From NCBI RefSeq assembly GCF_003688895.1, contig NZ_REFV01000004.1:124001-188000 (forward strand): a stretch of DNA of 64,000 nt, written 5' to 3'. The position numbers were made by a program, and so were the translations under genes. Numbering within the stretch: position 1 is the stretch's first letter; each line of letters begins with the position of its first letter. The notes below the pieces were generated by a model. It saw nothing but the letters and a program-made list of their open reading frames with translations. It was not told the origin of the DNA and ran no database searches. The stretch is from Dokdonia sinensis (GTDB lineage Bacteria; Bacteroidota; Bacteroidia; Flavobacteriales; Flavobacteriaceae). Below are positions 25,838-34,873 of the stretch, piece by piece.

Positions 25838-26311
25838 TTACTTTACCGCAACCACTTCAATCTCAATCAGCGCTCCGGCAGCTAGTGCCTCTGCGGCAAA
25901 AGTGGTACGCGCGGGTTTTTGAGGAAAATAGGTTTTATACACTTTATTAAAAGCTTGAAAATCGTCAATATTATCTAGAATAACTAGCGCCTTCACAACA
26001 TTGCTCATATCCATATCATGCTGAGCCAGCACCGCTTTGATATTTTCTAGCGTTTGTTTCGTTTCGATGGTGATTCCTCCTTCTACTAGTACTCTCTCGG
26101 TATGATTCATTCCTATTTGTCCAGATAAGAAATACAAATTACCCACTTGGACAATGTCAGAAAAAGGTGCGTTTTCCTTTTTGGGCTCGTGTGTTTTATG
26201 GAAGGTAACTTCAGTAGGAACGGAATCCTCTTTATTAAAATGCGCTTCTGTTGCTTGGGAACAGCTGGAGAGCATAAATGACCATACAACAATGTAAAAG
26301 AGTGTTTTCAT
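25838..26311 (-). CDS. RidA/YjgF-family protein with lipoprotein signal
   Basis: 157 residues from the ATG at 26311. A lipoprotein signal (MKTLFYIVVWSFMLSSC, Cys17) precedes a RidA domain: YFLSGQIGM, TLENIKAVLAQHDMDMSNVVKALVIL, then PARTTFAAEALAAGALIEIEVVA with the conserved substrate-binding Arg and Glu. Canonical RidA is a cytosolic imine/enamine deaminase, so an envelope-anchored form is unusual and its substrate unknown. Convergent with the upstream lipoprotein gene. Confidence 0.88.
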   Translation of the reverse strand: MKTLFYIVVWSFMLSSCSQATEAHFNKEDSVPTEVTFHKTHEPKKENAPFSDIVQVGNLYFLSGQIGMNHTERVLVEGGITIETKQTLENIKAVLAQHDMDMSNVVKALVILDNIDDFQAFNKVYKTYFPQKPARTTFAAEALAAGALIEIEVVAVK

Positions 26312-26423
26312 AAGTTCTGTATTTGACACTATAAATGTAGCAGATTAATCTCTTAATTTTTTAGCGGATTGCTTATTTTTATGGCTTCACGGTTAGGCTT
26401 TGTGAAGGAAGTGTGTTTTTATG

Positions 26424-26436
26424 CGCTTTCGCGAAA
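26424..26436. repeat. Dispersed palindrome, truncated copy, intergenic
   Basis: CGCTTTCGCGAAA then TTAA instead of GCG: the right arm is lost. It lies 44 bases before the HerA-like gene. Confidence 0.8.
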
Positions 26437-26480
26437 TTAATACTGAACTCGTTTCAGTAGCGTAACCACAACAACAAGAA

Positions 26481-28019
26481 ATGGATAAGAAACAGGAATT
26501 TTTTGATTCGATAGTAAAGGGAAATACTTTTAAGGGCGATTACATCACTATGGGAGCCGCAATGCTAGATGGTGAGACCATTACAAATGCGCACGTAAAA
26601 GTGCCTCTCAAAACCTTAAACCGTCACGGCTTAATCGCAGGAGCGACGGGAACGGGAAAAACAAAAACCCTACAAGTCATTGCCGAAAACTTATCTGACA
26701 AAGGTATCCCCGTGCTCCTTATGGATATGAAAGGAGACCTTTCTGGAATTGCAAAAGCAAGCCCAGGACACCCTAAGATAGACGAGCGCCACGCCAAAAT
26801 AGGATTGCCGTTTAATGCCAAAGACTTCCCCGTAGAAATCCTGACACTATCCGATCAAAATGGTGTGCGATTAAGAGCAACTGTAAGCGAGTTTGGTCCC
26901 GTATTGTTCTCAAGAATTCTAGATGCAACCGTTGCCCAGTCCGGAATAATTTCTATACTCTTTAAATATAGCGATGATAATAAGTTACCGTTACTTGACT
27001 TAAAAGATTTCAAAAAAATCCTACAATACGCCACAGATGAAGGCAAAGAAGAAATAGAAAAAGACTACGGTCGCATCTCTGCCGCTTCTGCGGGTTCTAT
27101 TTTGAGAAAGATTGTAGAATTAGAACAACAAGGAGCCGATATCTTTTTTGGAGAAAAATCTTTTGATACAGACGACCTTTTGAGAATTACAAATGACGGT
27201 CGCGGGATGATTAATATCATACGACTTACAGATATTCAAGATAGACCAAAACTATTCTCCACCTTTATGCTAAGCCTTCTGGCTGAGATTTACTCCACGT
27301 TTCCAGAGCAAGGAGATAGCGACAGACCAGAATTAGTCATCTTTATAGATGAAGCGCACTTAATTTTTAAAGAAGCATCAAAAGCCTTACACAGCCAGAT
27401 AGAGAGTATTGTAAAACTAATACGCTCTAAAGGTGTGGGATTATACTTTGTTACCCAAAACCCTACAGACATTCCGGAAGGGGTTCTGAGTCAGCTAGGG
27501 TTAAAAGTGCAACACGCCTTACGAGCTTTTACTGCAAAGGACAGAAAGGCCATAAAACTTACGGCAGAGAATTATCCAGATTCACCTTTTTATGACACTA
27601 AGACGGTGCTCACTTCGCTAGGTATAGGAGAAGCACTTGTCTCTGCGCTAGATGAAAAAGGACGCCCTACGCCGCTTGCTGCCACAATGTTACGGGCTCC
27701 TATGTCGCGTATGGATATTCTTACAGATAAGGAGCTGGAAGAAATAAACGAAAGCTCGAAACTTGTAAAAAAATATAGTGAAGTCATAGATAGAGATAGT
27801 GCTTATGAGTTGCTCAATAAAAAAATAGAAAAAGCAAACGAACAAGAGGCAAAAGAAAAGGCTCAAGAAGAACGTAAAAAAGCTGAAAAGTCATCATCCC
27901 GTTCGCGTTCATCGGGTCGCCAGACGCAGAGCGCCACCTCAAAAGCCATTGTTAAAGTATTGACAAGTGCAACGGTAATTCGCGGCGTTTTTGGTATTCT
28001 TGGCAAACTTTTAAAATAG
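26481..28019 (+). CDS. HerA-like ATPase, DUF853/YjgR family
   Basis: 512 residues. Walker A is G54-ATGTGK-T61, Walker B is VIFIDEAHLIF (about residue 290), and the arginine-finger region GLYFVTQNPTDIPEGVLSQLG follows, as in HerA/FtsK-type translocases. A charged linker rich in K, E and S leads to a short hydrophobic C-terminus. The family's role is not settled; a DNA- or protein-translocating cytosolic hexamer is likely. Stand-alone. Confidence 0.9.
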   Translation: MDKKQEFFDSIVKGNTFKGDYITMGAAMLDGETITNAHVKVPLKTLNRHGLIAGATGTGKTKTLQVIAENLSDKGIPVLLMDMKGDLSGIAKASPGHPKIDERHAKIGLPFNAKDFPVEILTLSDQNGVRLRATVSEFGPVLFSRILDATVAQSGIISILFKYSDDNKLPLLDLKDFKKILQYATDEGKEEIEKDYGRISAASAGSILRKIVELEQQGADIFFGEKSFDTDDLLRITNDGRGMINIIRLTDIQDRPKLFSTFMLSLLAEIYSTFPEQGDSDRPELVIFIDEAHLIFKEASKALHSQIESIVKLIRSKGVGLYFVTQNPTDIPEGVLSQLGLKVQHALRAFTAKDRKAIKLTAENYPDSPFYDTKTVLTSLGIGEALVSALDEKGRPTPLAATMLRAPMSRMDILTDKELEEINESSKLVKKYSEVIDRDSAYELLNKKIEKANEQEAKEKAQEERKKAEKSSSRSRSSGRQTQSATSKAIVKVLTSATVIRGVFGILGKLLK

Positions 28020-28045
28020 TAATCACATCAAGCATCTTGACTAAA

Positions 28046-28594
28046 ATGATTAAAAAATACCTCTTATTTTTAATTTGTGTTGTACTCTTTGTAGCGTGCA
28101 CGGAGACAGATCCTTATGCAATCACAGATAATAGTATTGGTCCACTAACTAAAACCACTCAATTACGTGATTTAGAAAAAGTATTTGAAAATGATAGCGT
28201 TATCAATACAGAACGTCGATCAAAATATAAAGGAGTAGGGAGTCCAATTAATATTTTTGAAAAGAATACGGGAAAGAAACTACTCAGTATAATGCCTAGT
28301 AATAGTGCAGATACGAGTTACATAGAAAATATTCAGATTTTTGATGAACGTTACAAAACGGCTAAGGGAATAAGTTTAAAAAGTACTTTTAAGGATATTA
28401 CAAAAAATTATACCATAAAGCGTATAGATAATCTTATAGGTGCAGCCGTAATTTTTGTAAATGAGAGCGATGCCTATTTTACAATAGATAAAAAACTCTT
28501 GCCGCCAGACCTAATGTTTGACTCTGATAAGAAGATCGAGGTTAACCAAATTCCTGATGATACCCCTATCAAATACTTTATGGTGGGATGGTAA
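28046..28594 (+). CDS. Lipoprotein of unknown function, 182 aa
   Basis: ATG at 28046 gives a signal with lipobox LFVAC (Cys18); an upstream in-frame TTG is less likely. Mature residues show an alpha/beta mix with IGPLTKTTQLRDLEKVFENDSV near the start. Not recognised. The next gene (cupin) starts within its stop region, so the two are coupled. Confidence 0.75.
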   Translation: MIKKYLLFLICVVLFVACTETDPYAITDNSIGPLTKTTQLRDLEKVFENDSVINTERRSKYKGVGSPINIFEKNTGKKLLSIMPSNSADTSYIENIQIFDERYKTAKGISLKSTFKDITKNYTIKRIDNLIGAAVIFVNESDAYFTIDKKLLPPDLMFDSDKKIEVNQIPDDTPIKYFMVGW

Positions 28595-28956
28595 AGAACA
28601 AAACATATAAAATACAGGATAACCCTTTTATAGTTCCCACAGATGACGGCAAACACATCGCCGAACATTACGGACTAGCAACAGATGGAAATTCTAATAT
28701 GAGCATCGCTCATATGGTTGCACCACCTGGATGGAGCGAGCCTTTCCAAACGCCAGATTTTGACGAAATTACTTTAATCGTAAAAGGCAAAAAACAGTTT
28801 GTCATTGCAGGGGAAACAATAATACTTAAAGCTGGACAATCCATAAAAATTGATAGATACACACGAGTACAGTATAGTAACCCTTTTGACACTCCTTGCG
28901 AGTATATTTCGATTTGTACACCTGCGTTTTCGGTAGATTCCGTTCATCGTGAATAA
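28588..28956 (+). CDS. Single-domain cupin protein
   Basis: 122 residues forming one RmlC-like barrel: PGWSEPFQTPDFDEITLIVKGKKQFVIAGETIILKAGQSIKI is a cupin motif pair, with the metal set partly replaced (no HxH; Asp/Glu present). Cytosolic, unknown ligand. It overlaps the lipoprotein gene before it by 7 bases and the hydrolase gene after it by 8, so the three are one transcript. Confidence 0.82.
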   Translation: MVKNKTYKIQDNPFIVPTDDGKHIAEHYGLATDGNSNMSIAHMVAPPGWSEPFQTPDFDEITLIVKGKKQFVIAGETIILKAGQSIKIDRYTRVQYSNPFDTPCEYISICTPAFSVDSVHRE

Positions 28957-29803
28957 AATTTTTTACTTGAAGAAATACTTTAAAAAAGCGCTTCCTAAAA
29001 TAATTGGCACCGCCATAAATATTCAATCCATTTACAATCCAAAGAAAGCCGCCTTGCGCGCTTTTCTAATTTTTAGCGCTCCACGATTGGGGCGCGTTCA
29101 GGAAAATCAAATTCCTTTTTTAGAAACTGGAAAAGATAATCGTCTTAAGAGTGAAAAATTAGACATACAAGGATATGCGTGGCGTGGTAAAGGAAAAACA
29201 GTCTTGCTTATACACGGCTGGGAGAGTAACACTCATCGCTGGTTTAAGCTTGTGGAGGATCTTCAAAAACAGGATTACAATATAGTTGCCATAGATGCTC
29301 CCGCGCAGGGATATTCAAGTGGTAAAATCCTTAATGTCCCAAAATATGCTCAGGCTATAGAAATGGCCGTTCAGAACTACAATCCAGAAATTATTATAGG
29401 GCACTCACTAGGTGCGCTTTCGGTAATTTTTCACAATTATACCTACAATCCAGAACAAGTAAAAAAGTTTGTTTTATTGGGGTCTGCATCAGAACTTAAT
29501 GAGATTATGATAGATTATAAAGGCATCCTAGGACTTAACGACAAAGTAATGAGATATCTAGAAAAACTCGTGGTAGATACTTTTGGGTATAATTTTAAGG
29601 AGTTTTCTGGTGCCGCTTTCGCGAAAGCGATAAAATCCCCTACCCTTATCATACACGACAAATACGACAGCATCACACCCGTAAAAGCTTCTCAAAATAT
29701 CCATAAAAATATCGAGCATAGTACCTATGTCGAAACGGAAGGTTTTGGACATTCACTTTACCAAGATGCCATAAGAGAAAGAATACTTGAATTTATTGCT
29801 TGA
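28949..29803 (+). CDS. Alpha/beta hydrolase
   Basis: 284 residues, GTG start overlapping the cupin gene. The core has LLIHGWESN (oxyanion loop), nucleophile S153 in GHSLG, an Asp in HDKYDSITPV and His in GFGHSLYQD. The first ~60 residues are basic and helical. Substrate unknown, probably an ester. An exact palindrome (29614-29629) is read as AAFAKAIKSP just before the strand with the catalytic Asp. Confidence 0.88.
   Translation: MNKIFYLKKYFKKALPKIIGTAINIQSIYNPKKAALRAFLIFSAPRLGRVQENQIPFLETGKDNRLKSEKLDIQGYAWRGKGKTVLLIHGWESNTHRWFKLVEDLQKQDYNIVAIDAPAQGYSSGKILNVPKYAQAIEMAVQNYNPEIIIGHSLGALSVIFHNYTYNPEQVKKFVLLGSASELNEIMIDYKGILGLNDKVMRYLEKLVVDTFGYNFKEFSGAAFAKAIKSPTLIIHDKYDSITPVKASQNIHKNIEHSTYVETEGFGHSLYQDAIRERILEFIA
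29614..29629. repeat. Dispersed palindrome, exact copy, in CDS
   Basis: CGCTTTCGCGAAAGCG read as AFAKA in the alpha/beta hydrolase. Confidence 0.95.
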
Positions 29804-29841
29804 TGCCATTTAATTACTCTATTACCTAAAATATAAAAGCT

Positions 29842-31179
29842 ATGCGCCCTTTATTCTTCATTTCGTTATTTATCATATCCCTAAGTGCTAAAAGTCAGTC
29901 ACAGGATTTTAAAACTTTAGATAAGTACTTTGAGATCCTTGCCGAGAATGACAAATTTATGGGGTCGGTGGCGATACAAAGAGATAGTACGATCCTCTTT
30001 GAAAAAGCAATTGGACAACGTGATATTGATAACAACCTCGACACAAATATAAACACGGTTTTTCGGCTGGGTTCTATAAGCAAGATGTTTACGGCGACCA
30101 TGATTTTTCAGATGGTCGAAGAAGGAAACATTGGATTAAACACAACGCTAGCAGAGTATTTTCCACTTATTCAAAACGCAGAGGATATCACGATAGGTCA
30201 AATGTTGCGTCACGAGAGCGGACTTTTTGACTTTACAACCGATGTAAAATATACAAGCTATATGTTTACAGAAAAAACGCGTGACGATCTGATATCTATC
30301 ATAAGAAGAGGAGAACCCGCCTTTGCACCAAGAGAACGAGCAGATTATTGTAATACTAATTTCCTTCTTCTCAGTTATATTATCGAAGATGTAGATAAAC
30401 GTCCTTACTCAGAAAGTCTAATGGCTCGAATTACATCAAAAATGAATGCCCCAAGTATTGCCCTGGGAAAAGACGCAGTTACCGAAAATAATGAGGCCTT
30501 ATCCTATATTTATCTAGGCGACTTCTGGCAAGGTGCAGGTGAAACAAATATGAGTATTCCTATGGGAGCGGGTGCCATTGTGGCAAATGCAAAAGATGTA
30601 AATACGTTTATAACAGCATTATTGAATACTGAACACCTCATCACAGAAGCATCTAGAGAGCAAATGATAAAGACGGTAGGAGAACGCTATGCACATGGCA
30701 TTTTTAAATTACCTATGGAAGATGTCGTAGCCTACGGCCACGGTGGATCCATAGATGGTTTTAGAACACGCACAGCCTACCTCCCAGAACAGAATATCGC
30801 TATCACCATTTTGTCTAATGGTTTAAACTATGATATGACAGAAATTGCAAACATTACGCTAGATGCATCTATGGGAAAGGAAATCACCCTTCCACTTTTT
30901 GCCGATATAGACCTGTCTCTAGAGCAACTTACTATGTATCCTGGAATATATCACTCGACCGATATTCCATTAGAAATTACAATTACAACTAAAGATGACC
31001 GTGTAGTTCTACAAGCTTCTGGACAACAGGCATTTTCCCTAGATACAGAGAGCGAAACTACATTCTCTTTACTTGCTTTAGGACTCGAGATTGAGTTTAC
31101 TGAAAAGAACAATGGAAAGTATACTACGTTTGTACTGAGACAAGCTGGAGGTAGTTATACCTTTAATCGTAAGGAATAG
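29842..31179 (+). CDS. Secreted beta-lactamase-fold serine hydrolase
   Basis: 445 residues. Sec signal (residues 1-18), class C fold with SxxK = S78-I-S-K81, the YCN motif in RADYCNTNFLLL and GHGGSIDGF in place of KTG. The last ~100 residues form a beta-rich accessory domain, as in D-aminopeptidase/PBP4*-like esterases (DUF3471-like position). It differs from the lipoprotein at 7446-8597. Substrate unknown. Confidence 0.87.
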   Translation: MRPLFFISLFIISLSAKSQSQDFKTLDKYFEILAENDKFMGSVAIQRDSTILFEKAIGQRDIDNNLDTNINTVFRLGSISKMFTATMIFQMVEEGNIGLNTTLAEYFPLIQNAEDITIGQMLRHESGLFDFTTDVKYTSYMFTEKTRDDLISIIRRGEPAFAPRERADYCNTNFLLLSYIIEDVDKRPYSESLMARITSKMNAPSIALGKDAVTENNEALSYIYLGDFWQGAGETNMSIPMGAGAIVANAKDVNTFITALLNTEHLITEASREQMIKTVGERYAHGIFKLPMEDVVAYGHGGSIDGFRTRTAYLPEQNIAITILSNGLNYDMTEIANITLDASMGKEITLPLFADIDLSLEQLTMYPGIYHSTDIPLEITITTKDDRVVLQASGQQAFSLDTESETTFSLLALGLEIEFTEKNNGKYTTFVLRQAGGSYTFNRKE

Positions 31180-31316
31180 TAGTTTTCTAAAGGTCTTGTT
31201 AAGTCGCAGAGCCATATCCCAAATTATTATTAATTCCGCTTTAAACTGTTGTTAAACGGATGGTGTTGCCACGGGTGTTTCATTACATTTAGATGAAATA
31301 ACTTAACAACTATACC

Positions 31317-31514
31317 ATGATAAAAATTATAGGAACAATCGCACTACTTGCTGGAGCCATTATGCTCGTCGTTGGAGTTTTAGGGATTTTTGGAAGCCTA
31401 TCTACCGGATTGAGTCCTTGGGCCTTTGCTATACTTGGAGTTATATTCTTTTTTGCAGGTACCTCATTATTAAAAAATAGAAAAGATACGGATGCAATAA
31501 ACGCAGATAAGTAA
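31317..31514 (+). CDS. Small two-helix membrane protein
   Basis: 65 residues: two hydrophobic helices (about 4-24 and 34-51) joined by a short Gly/Ser turn, with a charged C-terminal tail KNRKDTDAINADK. I do not recognise the family. It is alone and followed by a terminator. Confidence 0.72.
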   Translation: MIKIIGTIALLAGAIMLVVGVLGIFGSLSTGLSPWAFAILGVIFFFAGTSLLKNRKDTDAINADK

Positions 31515-31540
31515 AATAAGAAATTATAAATCATCATTTA

Positions 31541-31576
31541 AAAGTGTATTTTTAATAAACCAAATACACTTTTTTT
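31541..31576 (+). terminator. Rho-independent terminator touching the next start codon
   Basis: Stem AAAGTGTATTT (31541-31551) / AAATACACTTT (31562-31572) followed by T to 31576. The ATG of the VOC gene begins at 31577. Confidence 0.82.
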
Positions 31577-31990
31577 ATGCTCAGACCTTTTCACCTTGCC
31601 GTACCCGTAACAGACCTTGAAAAAGCGCGCGTTTTTTACAGAGATATATTAAAACTTAAAGAAGGTCGCAGTAGTGACCATTGGGTAGATTTTGACTTTT
31701 TTGGCCATCAGTTCGTGATTCATTACAAAGAAGGTGGTAATTCCAATAATGACTCAAATGAAGTCGATGGTAAAGCGGTGCCAGTTCCTCATTTTGGTGT
31801 TGTTCTGGAGTGGGATGATTTTCACGCTTTCGCAAAAGCGATATCATCTCACGTTACCTTTGTAATCGAACCATACATCCGCTTTGAAGGGCAAGTGGGC
31901 GAGCAAGCCACGATGTTCTTTTATGACCCGAGCGGTAATGCATTAGAATTTAAAGCCTTTAAAGACGATAGTCAACTATTTGCTACCTAA
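31577..31990 (+). CDS. VOC superfamily (glyoxalase-fold) protein
   Basis: 137 residues with the VOC opening [21 protein letters not shown] and the closing [24 protein letters not shown]. His and Glu residues at the expected metal positions (FHLAV, NALEF) suggest a metal-dependent enzyme such as a dioxygenase or lyase. The ATG directly abuts a terminator T-tract, leaving no room for a Shine-Dalgarno site. A variant palindrome (31825-31840) is read as HAFAKAIS. Confidence 0.85.
   Translation: MLRPFHLAVPVTDLEKARVFYRDILKLKEGRSSDHWVDFDFFGHQFVIHYKEGGNSNNDSNEVDGKAVPVPHFGVVLEWDDFHAFAKAISSHVTFVIEPYIRFEGQVGEQATMFFYDPSGNALEFKAFKDDSQLFAT
31825..31840. repeat. Dispersed palindrome, one mismatch, in CDS
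   Basis: CGCTTTCGCAAAAGCG, one G-to-A change, read as AFAKA in the VOC protein. Confidence 0.88.
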
Positions 31991-32005
31991 CTAAAAAATC
32001 CATTA

Positions 32006-33049
32006 ATGCCTAAAGACCAAGCCATATCCCCAAAACTCATACGTCAACTCTTTATTTTAGGATTGATTATCCTGCTAGGATACCTTATTTTTAAAGAGAT
32101 GGCCACCTATCTCTCTGGAGTTCTTGGAGCCATAACATTATACGTTCTTTTAAGAAAATGGCAAGGTAAACTTGTAAAACGTAAGTGGAATTCCTCTCTC
32201 GCGGCAGGTTTCCTTATGACACTTTCTTTCCTAGTAATTTTAATACCTATTGCTGGGCTCGGACTTATGCTTACCTCAAAAATTAGTAAAGCTGTAAATA
32301 ATAGCGAGAAGGTCGCAGGTATTGTCAAAGAAAAAATAGGCGAATTCGAACAGCAATATAATCTAGATATTGCAAGCTCCATGGACACAGGAGCGATTGC
32401 AGACTGGGTAAGTTCAAATCTTCAAGACCTTGCTGGAAGCACCTTTAATGTATTTATTGCTGTTGGAATTATGTACTTCCTACTCTATTATATGCTTACA
32501 AACAGGAAAGCACTACGTGAGAGCCTAATGGAGTATATTCCTTTAAGTGGTGATAACCTAAAACTTATAGGAAAAGATAGTGTTAATCTTGTAAAATCTA
32601 ATGCCATTGGTATTCCACTTGTAGCCTTACTTCAAGGAGTCGTAGCATTAATAGGTTTCCTTATTTTAGGAGTAGAAGACCCTTTCTTTTGGTTTGCAAT
32701 TGTTGCAGTAGGCTCTATGATTCCCTTTGTGGGATCTGCACTTGGAATAATTCCCGTTTGTATCATTCTTTATGCATCTGGAGACGTTTGGCAGGCAATA
32801 GTTCTCGCAATTTACGGTACTGTGGTCGTGGGAGCTACAGATAACTTATTCAGGCTTGTAATCCAGAAAAGACTTGCAGATATACATCCGCTTATTACTT
32901 TAATTGGAGTAATTGTTGGCGTTCCTATTTTTGGTTTTATTGGTCTTATTTTTGGCCCCATTTTAGTGAGTCTTTTTGTTCTAGTAGCAAAAATTTACAA
33001 GCAGGAATACGGGAAATCCATATCAGGCAAAGAGGGGGAAGTACTATAA
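32006..33049 (+). CDS. AI-2E family transporter
   Basis: 347 residues. N-terminal pair of helices, a soluble segment (about residues 95-145), then about five or six helices with the family pattern VALLQGVVALIGFLILGVEDPFFWFAIVAVGSMIPFVGSALGIIPV and DNLFRLVIQKR...HPLITLIGVIVGVPIFGFIGLIFGPIL. Members are permeases or channels of unclear substrate; the AI-2 link does not hold for all. It starts 15 bases after the VOC gene. Confidence 0.9.
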   Translation: MPKDQAISPKLIRQLFILGLIILLGYLIFKEMATYLSGVLGAITLYVLLRKWQGKLVKRKWNSSLAAGFLMTLSFLVILIPIAGLGLMLTSKISKAVNNSEKVAGIVKEKIGEFEQQYNLDIASSMDTGAIADWVSSNLQDLAGSTFNVFIAVGIMYFLLYYMLTNRKALRESLMEYIPLSGDNLKLIGKDSVNLVKSNAIGIPLVALLQGVVALIGFLILGVEDPFFWFAIVAVGSMIPFVGSALGIIPVCIILYASGDVWQAIVLAIYGTVVVGATDNLFRLVIQKRLADIHPLITLIGVIVGVPIFGFIGLIFGPILVSLFVLVAKIYKQEYGKSISGKEGEVL

Positions 33050-33085
33050 CCAGCTTTCACTTTAAATAGGTTCTATCAAATTACG

Positions 33086-33093
33086 TATCTTCG
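33086..33093 (+). promoter_or_regulatory. -7 promoter box for the glucokinase gene
   Basis: TATCTTCG, 7 of 8 to TAnnTTTG, 27 bases before the ATG at 33120. Confidence 0.4.
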
Positions 33094-33119
33094 AAACACC
33101 GAATCATCTAACATAACAT

Positions 33120-33860
33120 ATGCAAGTATTAGGTATCGATATAGGGGGCTCAGGAATTAAAGGAGCTCCAGTAGATTTAGAACGTGAAGACTATCTAGCA
33201 GAACGTTTTAGAGTAGAAACTCCGAGGCCCGCAACCCCGCAAGCAGTTGCCTTGAGCGTTCAAAGATTAGTAGACCATTTTAACTGGAAAGGCCCTATCG
33301 GCTTTGGATTTCCTACTGTAATTGTAAACGGCCAGGCAAAGGCTTACGGCAATATGCATCCAGACTGGCTCGGTGTACAAGTAGATAAACTCTTTGAAGA
33401 TCAGACAGGACTTCCTTGTACGGTAATAAACGATGCAGATGCTGCAGGATTAGGAGAAATGCGATACGGCGCCGGTCGTGATAAAAAAGGTCTCGTAGCT
33501 GTGATCACAGTAGGTACAGGAATAGGTAGCGGTCTCTTTTATAACGGAAAACTCATACCCAATTTTGAATTAGGACGTATACGCTATAAGAAAAAACCTA
33601 TCGAAAAATATGCCGCTAACTCGGTGCGTAAAAAGGAAGGTCTCACTTACAAACAATGGGCAAAACGCTTTAATTTCTTTTTAGAAAATGTCGAACTCAT
33701 GTGCACTCCAGACCACTATATCATAGGTGGTGGTATAAGCAAATATATGGATGAATTTAAGCACGTATTTACAACACAAATTCCCATAGAAGCAGCCCAA
33801 ACTAAAAACCACGCAGGAATCATAGGTGCGGCCTTTGCTGCGATGGAGCGAGAGAAATAG
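33120..33860 (+). CDS. ppgK: Polyphosphate glucokinase (ROK family)
   Basis: 246 residues. ROK/PpgK layout: phosphate motif [27 protein letters not shown], catalytic Asp in [18 protein letters not shown] and the second glycine motif [12 protein letters not shown]. The short length, the R-phrase [16 protein letters not shown] and absence of the ROK zinc cluster fit PpgK, which phosphorylates glucose with polyphosphate and/or ATP. Cytosolic. Confidence 0.88.
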   Translation: MQVLGIDIGGSGIKGAPVDLEREDYLAERFRVETPRPATPQAVALSVQRLVDHFNWKGPIGFGFPTVIVNGQAKAYGNMHPDWLGVQVDKLFEDQTGLPCTVINDADAAGLGEMRYGAGRDKKGLVAVITVGTGIGSGLFYNGKLIPNFELGRIRYKKKPIEKYAANSVRKKEGLTYKQWAKRFNFFLENVELMCTPDHYIIGGGISKYMDEFKHVFTTQIPIEAAQTKNHAGIIGAAFAAMEREK

Positions 33861-33868
33861 GCTATTTA

Positions 33869-33883
33869 CGCTTTCGCGAAAGC
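33869..33883. repeat. Dispersed palindrome, near-exact copy, intergenic
   Basis: CGCTTTCGCGAAAGC followed by A, in the 31-base gap between the glucokinase and HAD genes; it fills half of that gap, close to the HAD ATG. Confidence 0.9.
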
Positions 33884-33891
33884 ATACCTTT

Positions 33892-34527
33892 ATGAAAAAA
33901 AATATTACGACTATTATATTTGACCTTGGGGGCGTTCTCATAGATTGGAGCCCTGAGTATGTGTATCTTAAAGAATTTAGAGGCGATCGAAAGAAAATGG
34001 ACTGGTTTCTAAATCACGTATGTGCCTGGGATTGGAACGTAAATCAAGATGCGGGTTACCCTATTGCCAAAGCTACACAAGAACGTATCGCTCTTTTTCC
34101 TGAATATAAAGAGCTCATAGAAATGTATTATGGGCGCTGGGAAGAAATGCTAGGATTTACGCACGAGGGTACACTCAATATTCTCAAACAACTTATAGAT
34201 AACCCAAATTATCGCGTCCTAGCCCTCACAAACTGGAGCGGAGAAACTTGGCCTAAGGCCATCGCCAAGTTTCCCTGGTTACAATGGTTCGAAGGTATTT
34301 TAGTATCTGGCGACGAAGGTATGCGCAAGCCATTTACAAAAATTTATGAACTGATGCTATCCCGCTACAATATCAATGCCGCTGAGGCGGTCTTTATAGA
34401 CGACAGTTTAAAAAATATACACGGTTGTGAAGAAGTAGGCATTACCGGAATTCACTTTAAAGATGCTCCTACCCTAGCCGCACAACTTAGAAATTTGGGT
34501 ATTTCCATAAAGCTACAAAATATTTAA
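33892..34527 (+). CDS. HAD family hydrolase
   Basis: 211 residues from the ATG at 33892 (an earlier frame opening overlaps the glucokinase gene and the palindrome). HAD motif I is IIFDLGGVLIDW, motif II ALTNWSGE, motif III the Lys in RKPFTKIYE and motif IV VFIDDSLKN. It resembles the YihX/haloacid-dehalogenase-like phosphatases. Cytosolic, substrate unknown. ArsC starts 1 base after its stop. Confidence 0.9.
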   Translation: MKKNITTIIFDLGGVLIDWSPEYVYLKEFRGDRKKMDWFLNHVCAWDWNVNQDAGYPIAKATQERIALFPEYKELIEMYYGRWEEMLGFTHEGTLNILKQLIDNPNYRVLALTNWSGETWPKAIAKFPWLQWFEGILVSGDEGMRKPFTKIYELMLSRYNINAAEAVFIDDSLKNIHGCEEVGITGIHFKDAPTLAAQLRNLGISIKLQNI

Positions 34528-34528
34528 A

Positions 34529-34870
34529 ATGATCACCATTTATCACAATCCCAGATGTAGCAAGAGCCGACAAGGACTCGGCATCCTTGAGGAATCAGGT
34601 AAGGATTTTGAGATTATAAAGTATCTCGACGATCCGCTATCTGAAAAGGATCTTGCAATCCTTATTAAAAAACTTGAAATCGCCCCCATAGATTTAGTTC
34701 GGACAAACGAAGCTATTTGGAAAGAAAAATACAAAGGAAAGCAACTTACAGATGACGAGATTATTAAAGCGATGATGAACTACCCCAAGTTAATAGAACG
34801 TCCCATAATTGTTTCAGAAAAAGGTGCCGTAATAGGAAGACCTCCAGAAAACATTCAATCCATACTATAA
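34529..34870 (+). CDS. arsC: ArsC/Spx-family reductase
   Basis: 113 residues, glutaredoxin-coupled ArsC fold. The active-site motif is YHNPRC10SKSRQ, followed by the family pattern RPIIVSEKGAVIGRPPENI with the substrate-binding Arg. Catalyses arsenate reduction or a related thiol reaction in the cytosol. No other ars gene is nearby, so arsenic resistance is not shown. Confidence 0.88.
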   Translation: MITIYHNPRCSKSRQGLGILEESGKDFEIIKYLDDPLSEKDLAILIKKLEIAPIDLVRTNEAIWKEKYKGKQLTDDEIIKAMMNYPKLIERPIIVSEKGAVIGRPPENIQSIL

Positions 34871-34873
34871 ATC

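Noticed and set aside
34529-34870. Arsenic resistance island
   Set aside because: Only ArsC is present, with no ArsB, Acr3 or ArsR nearby.
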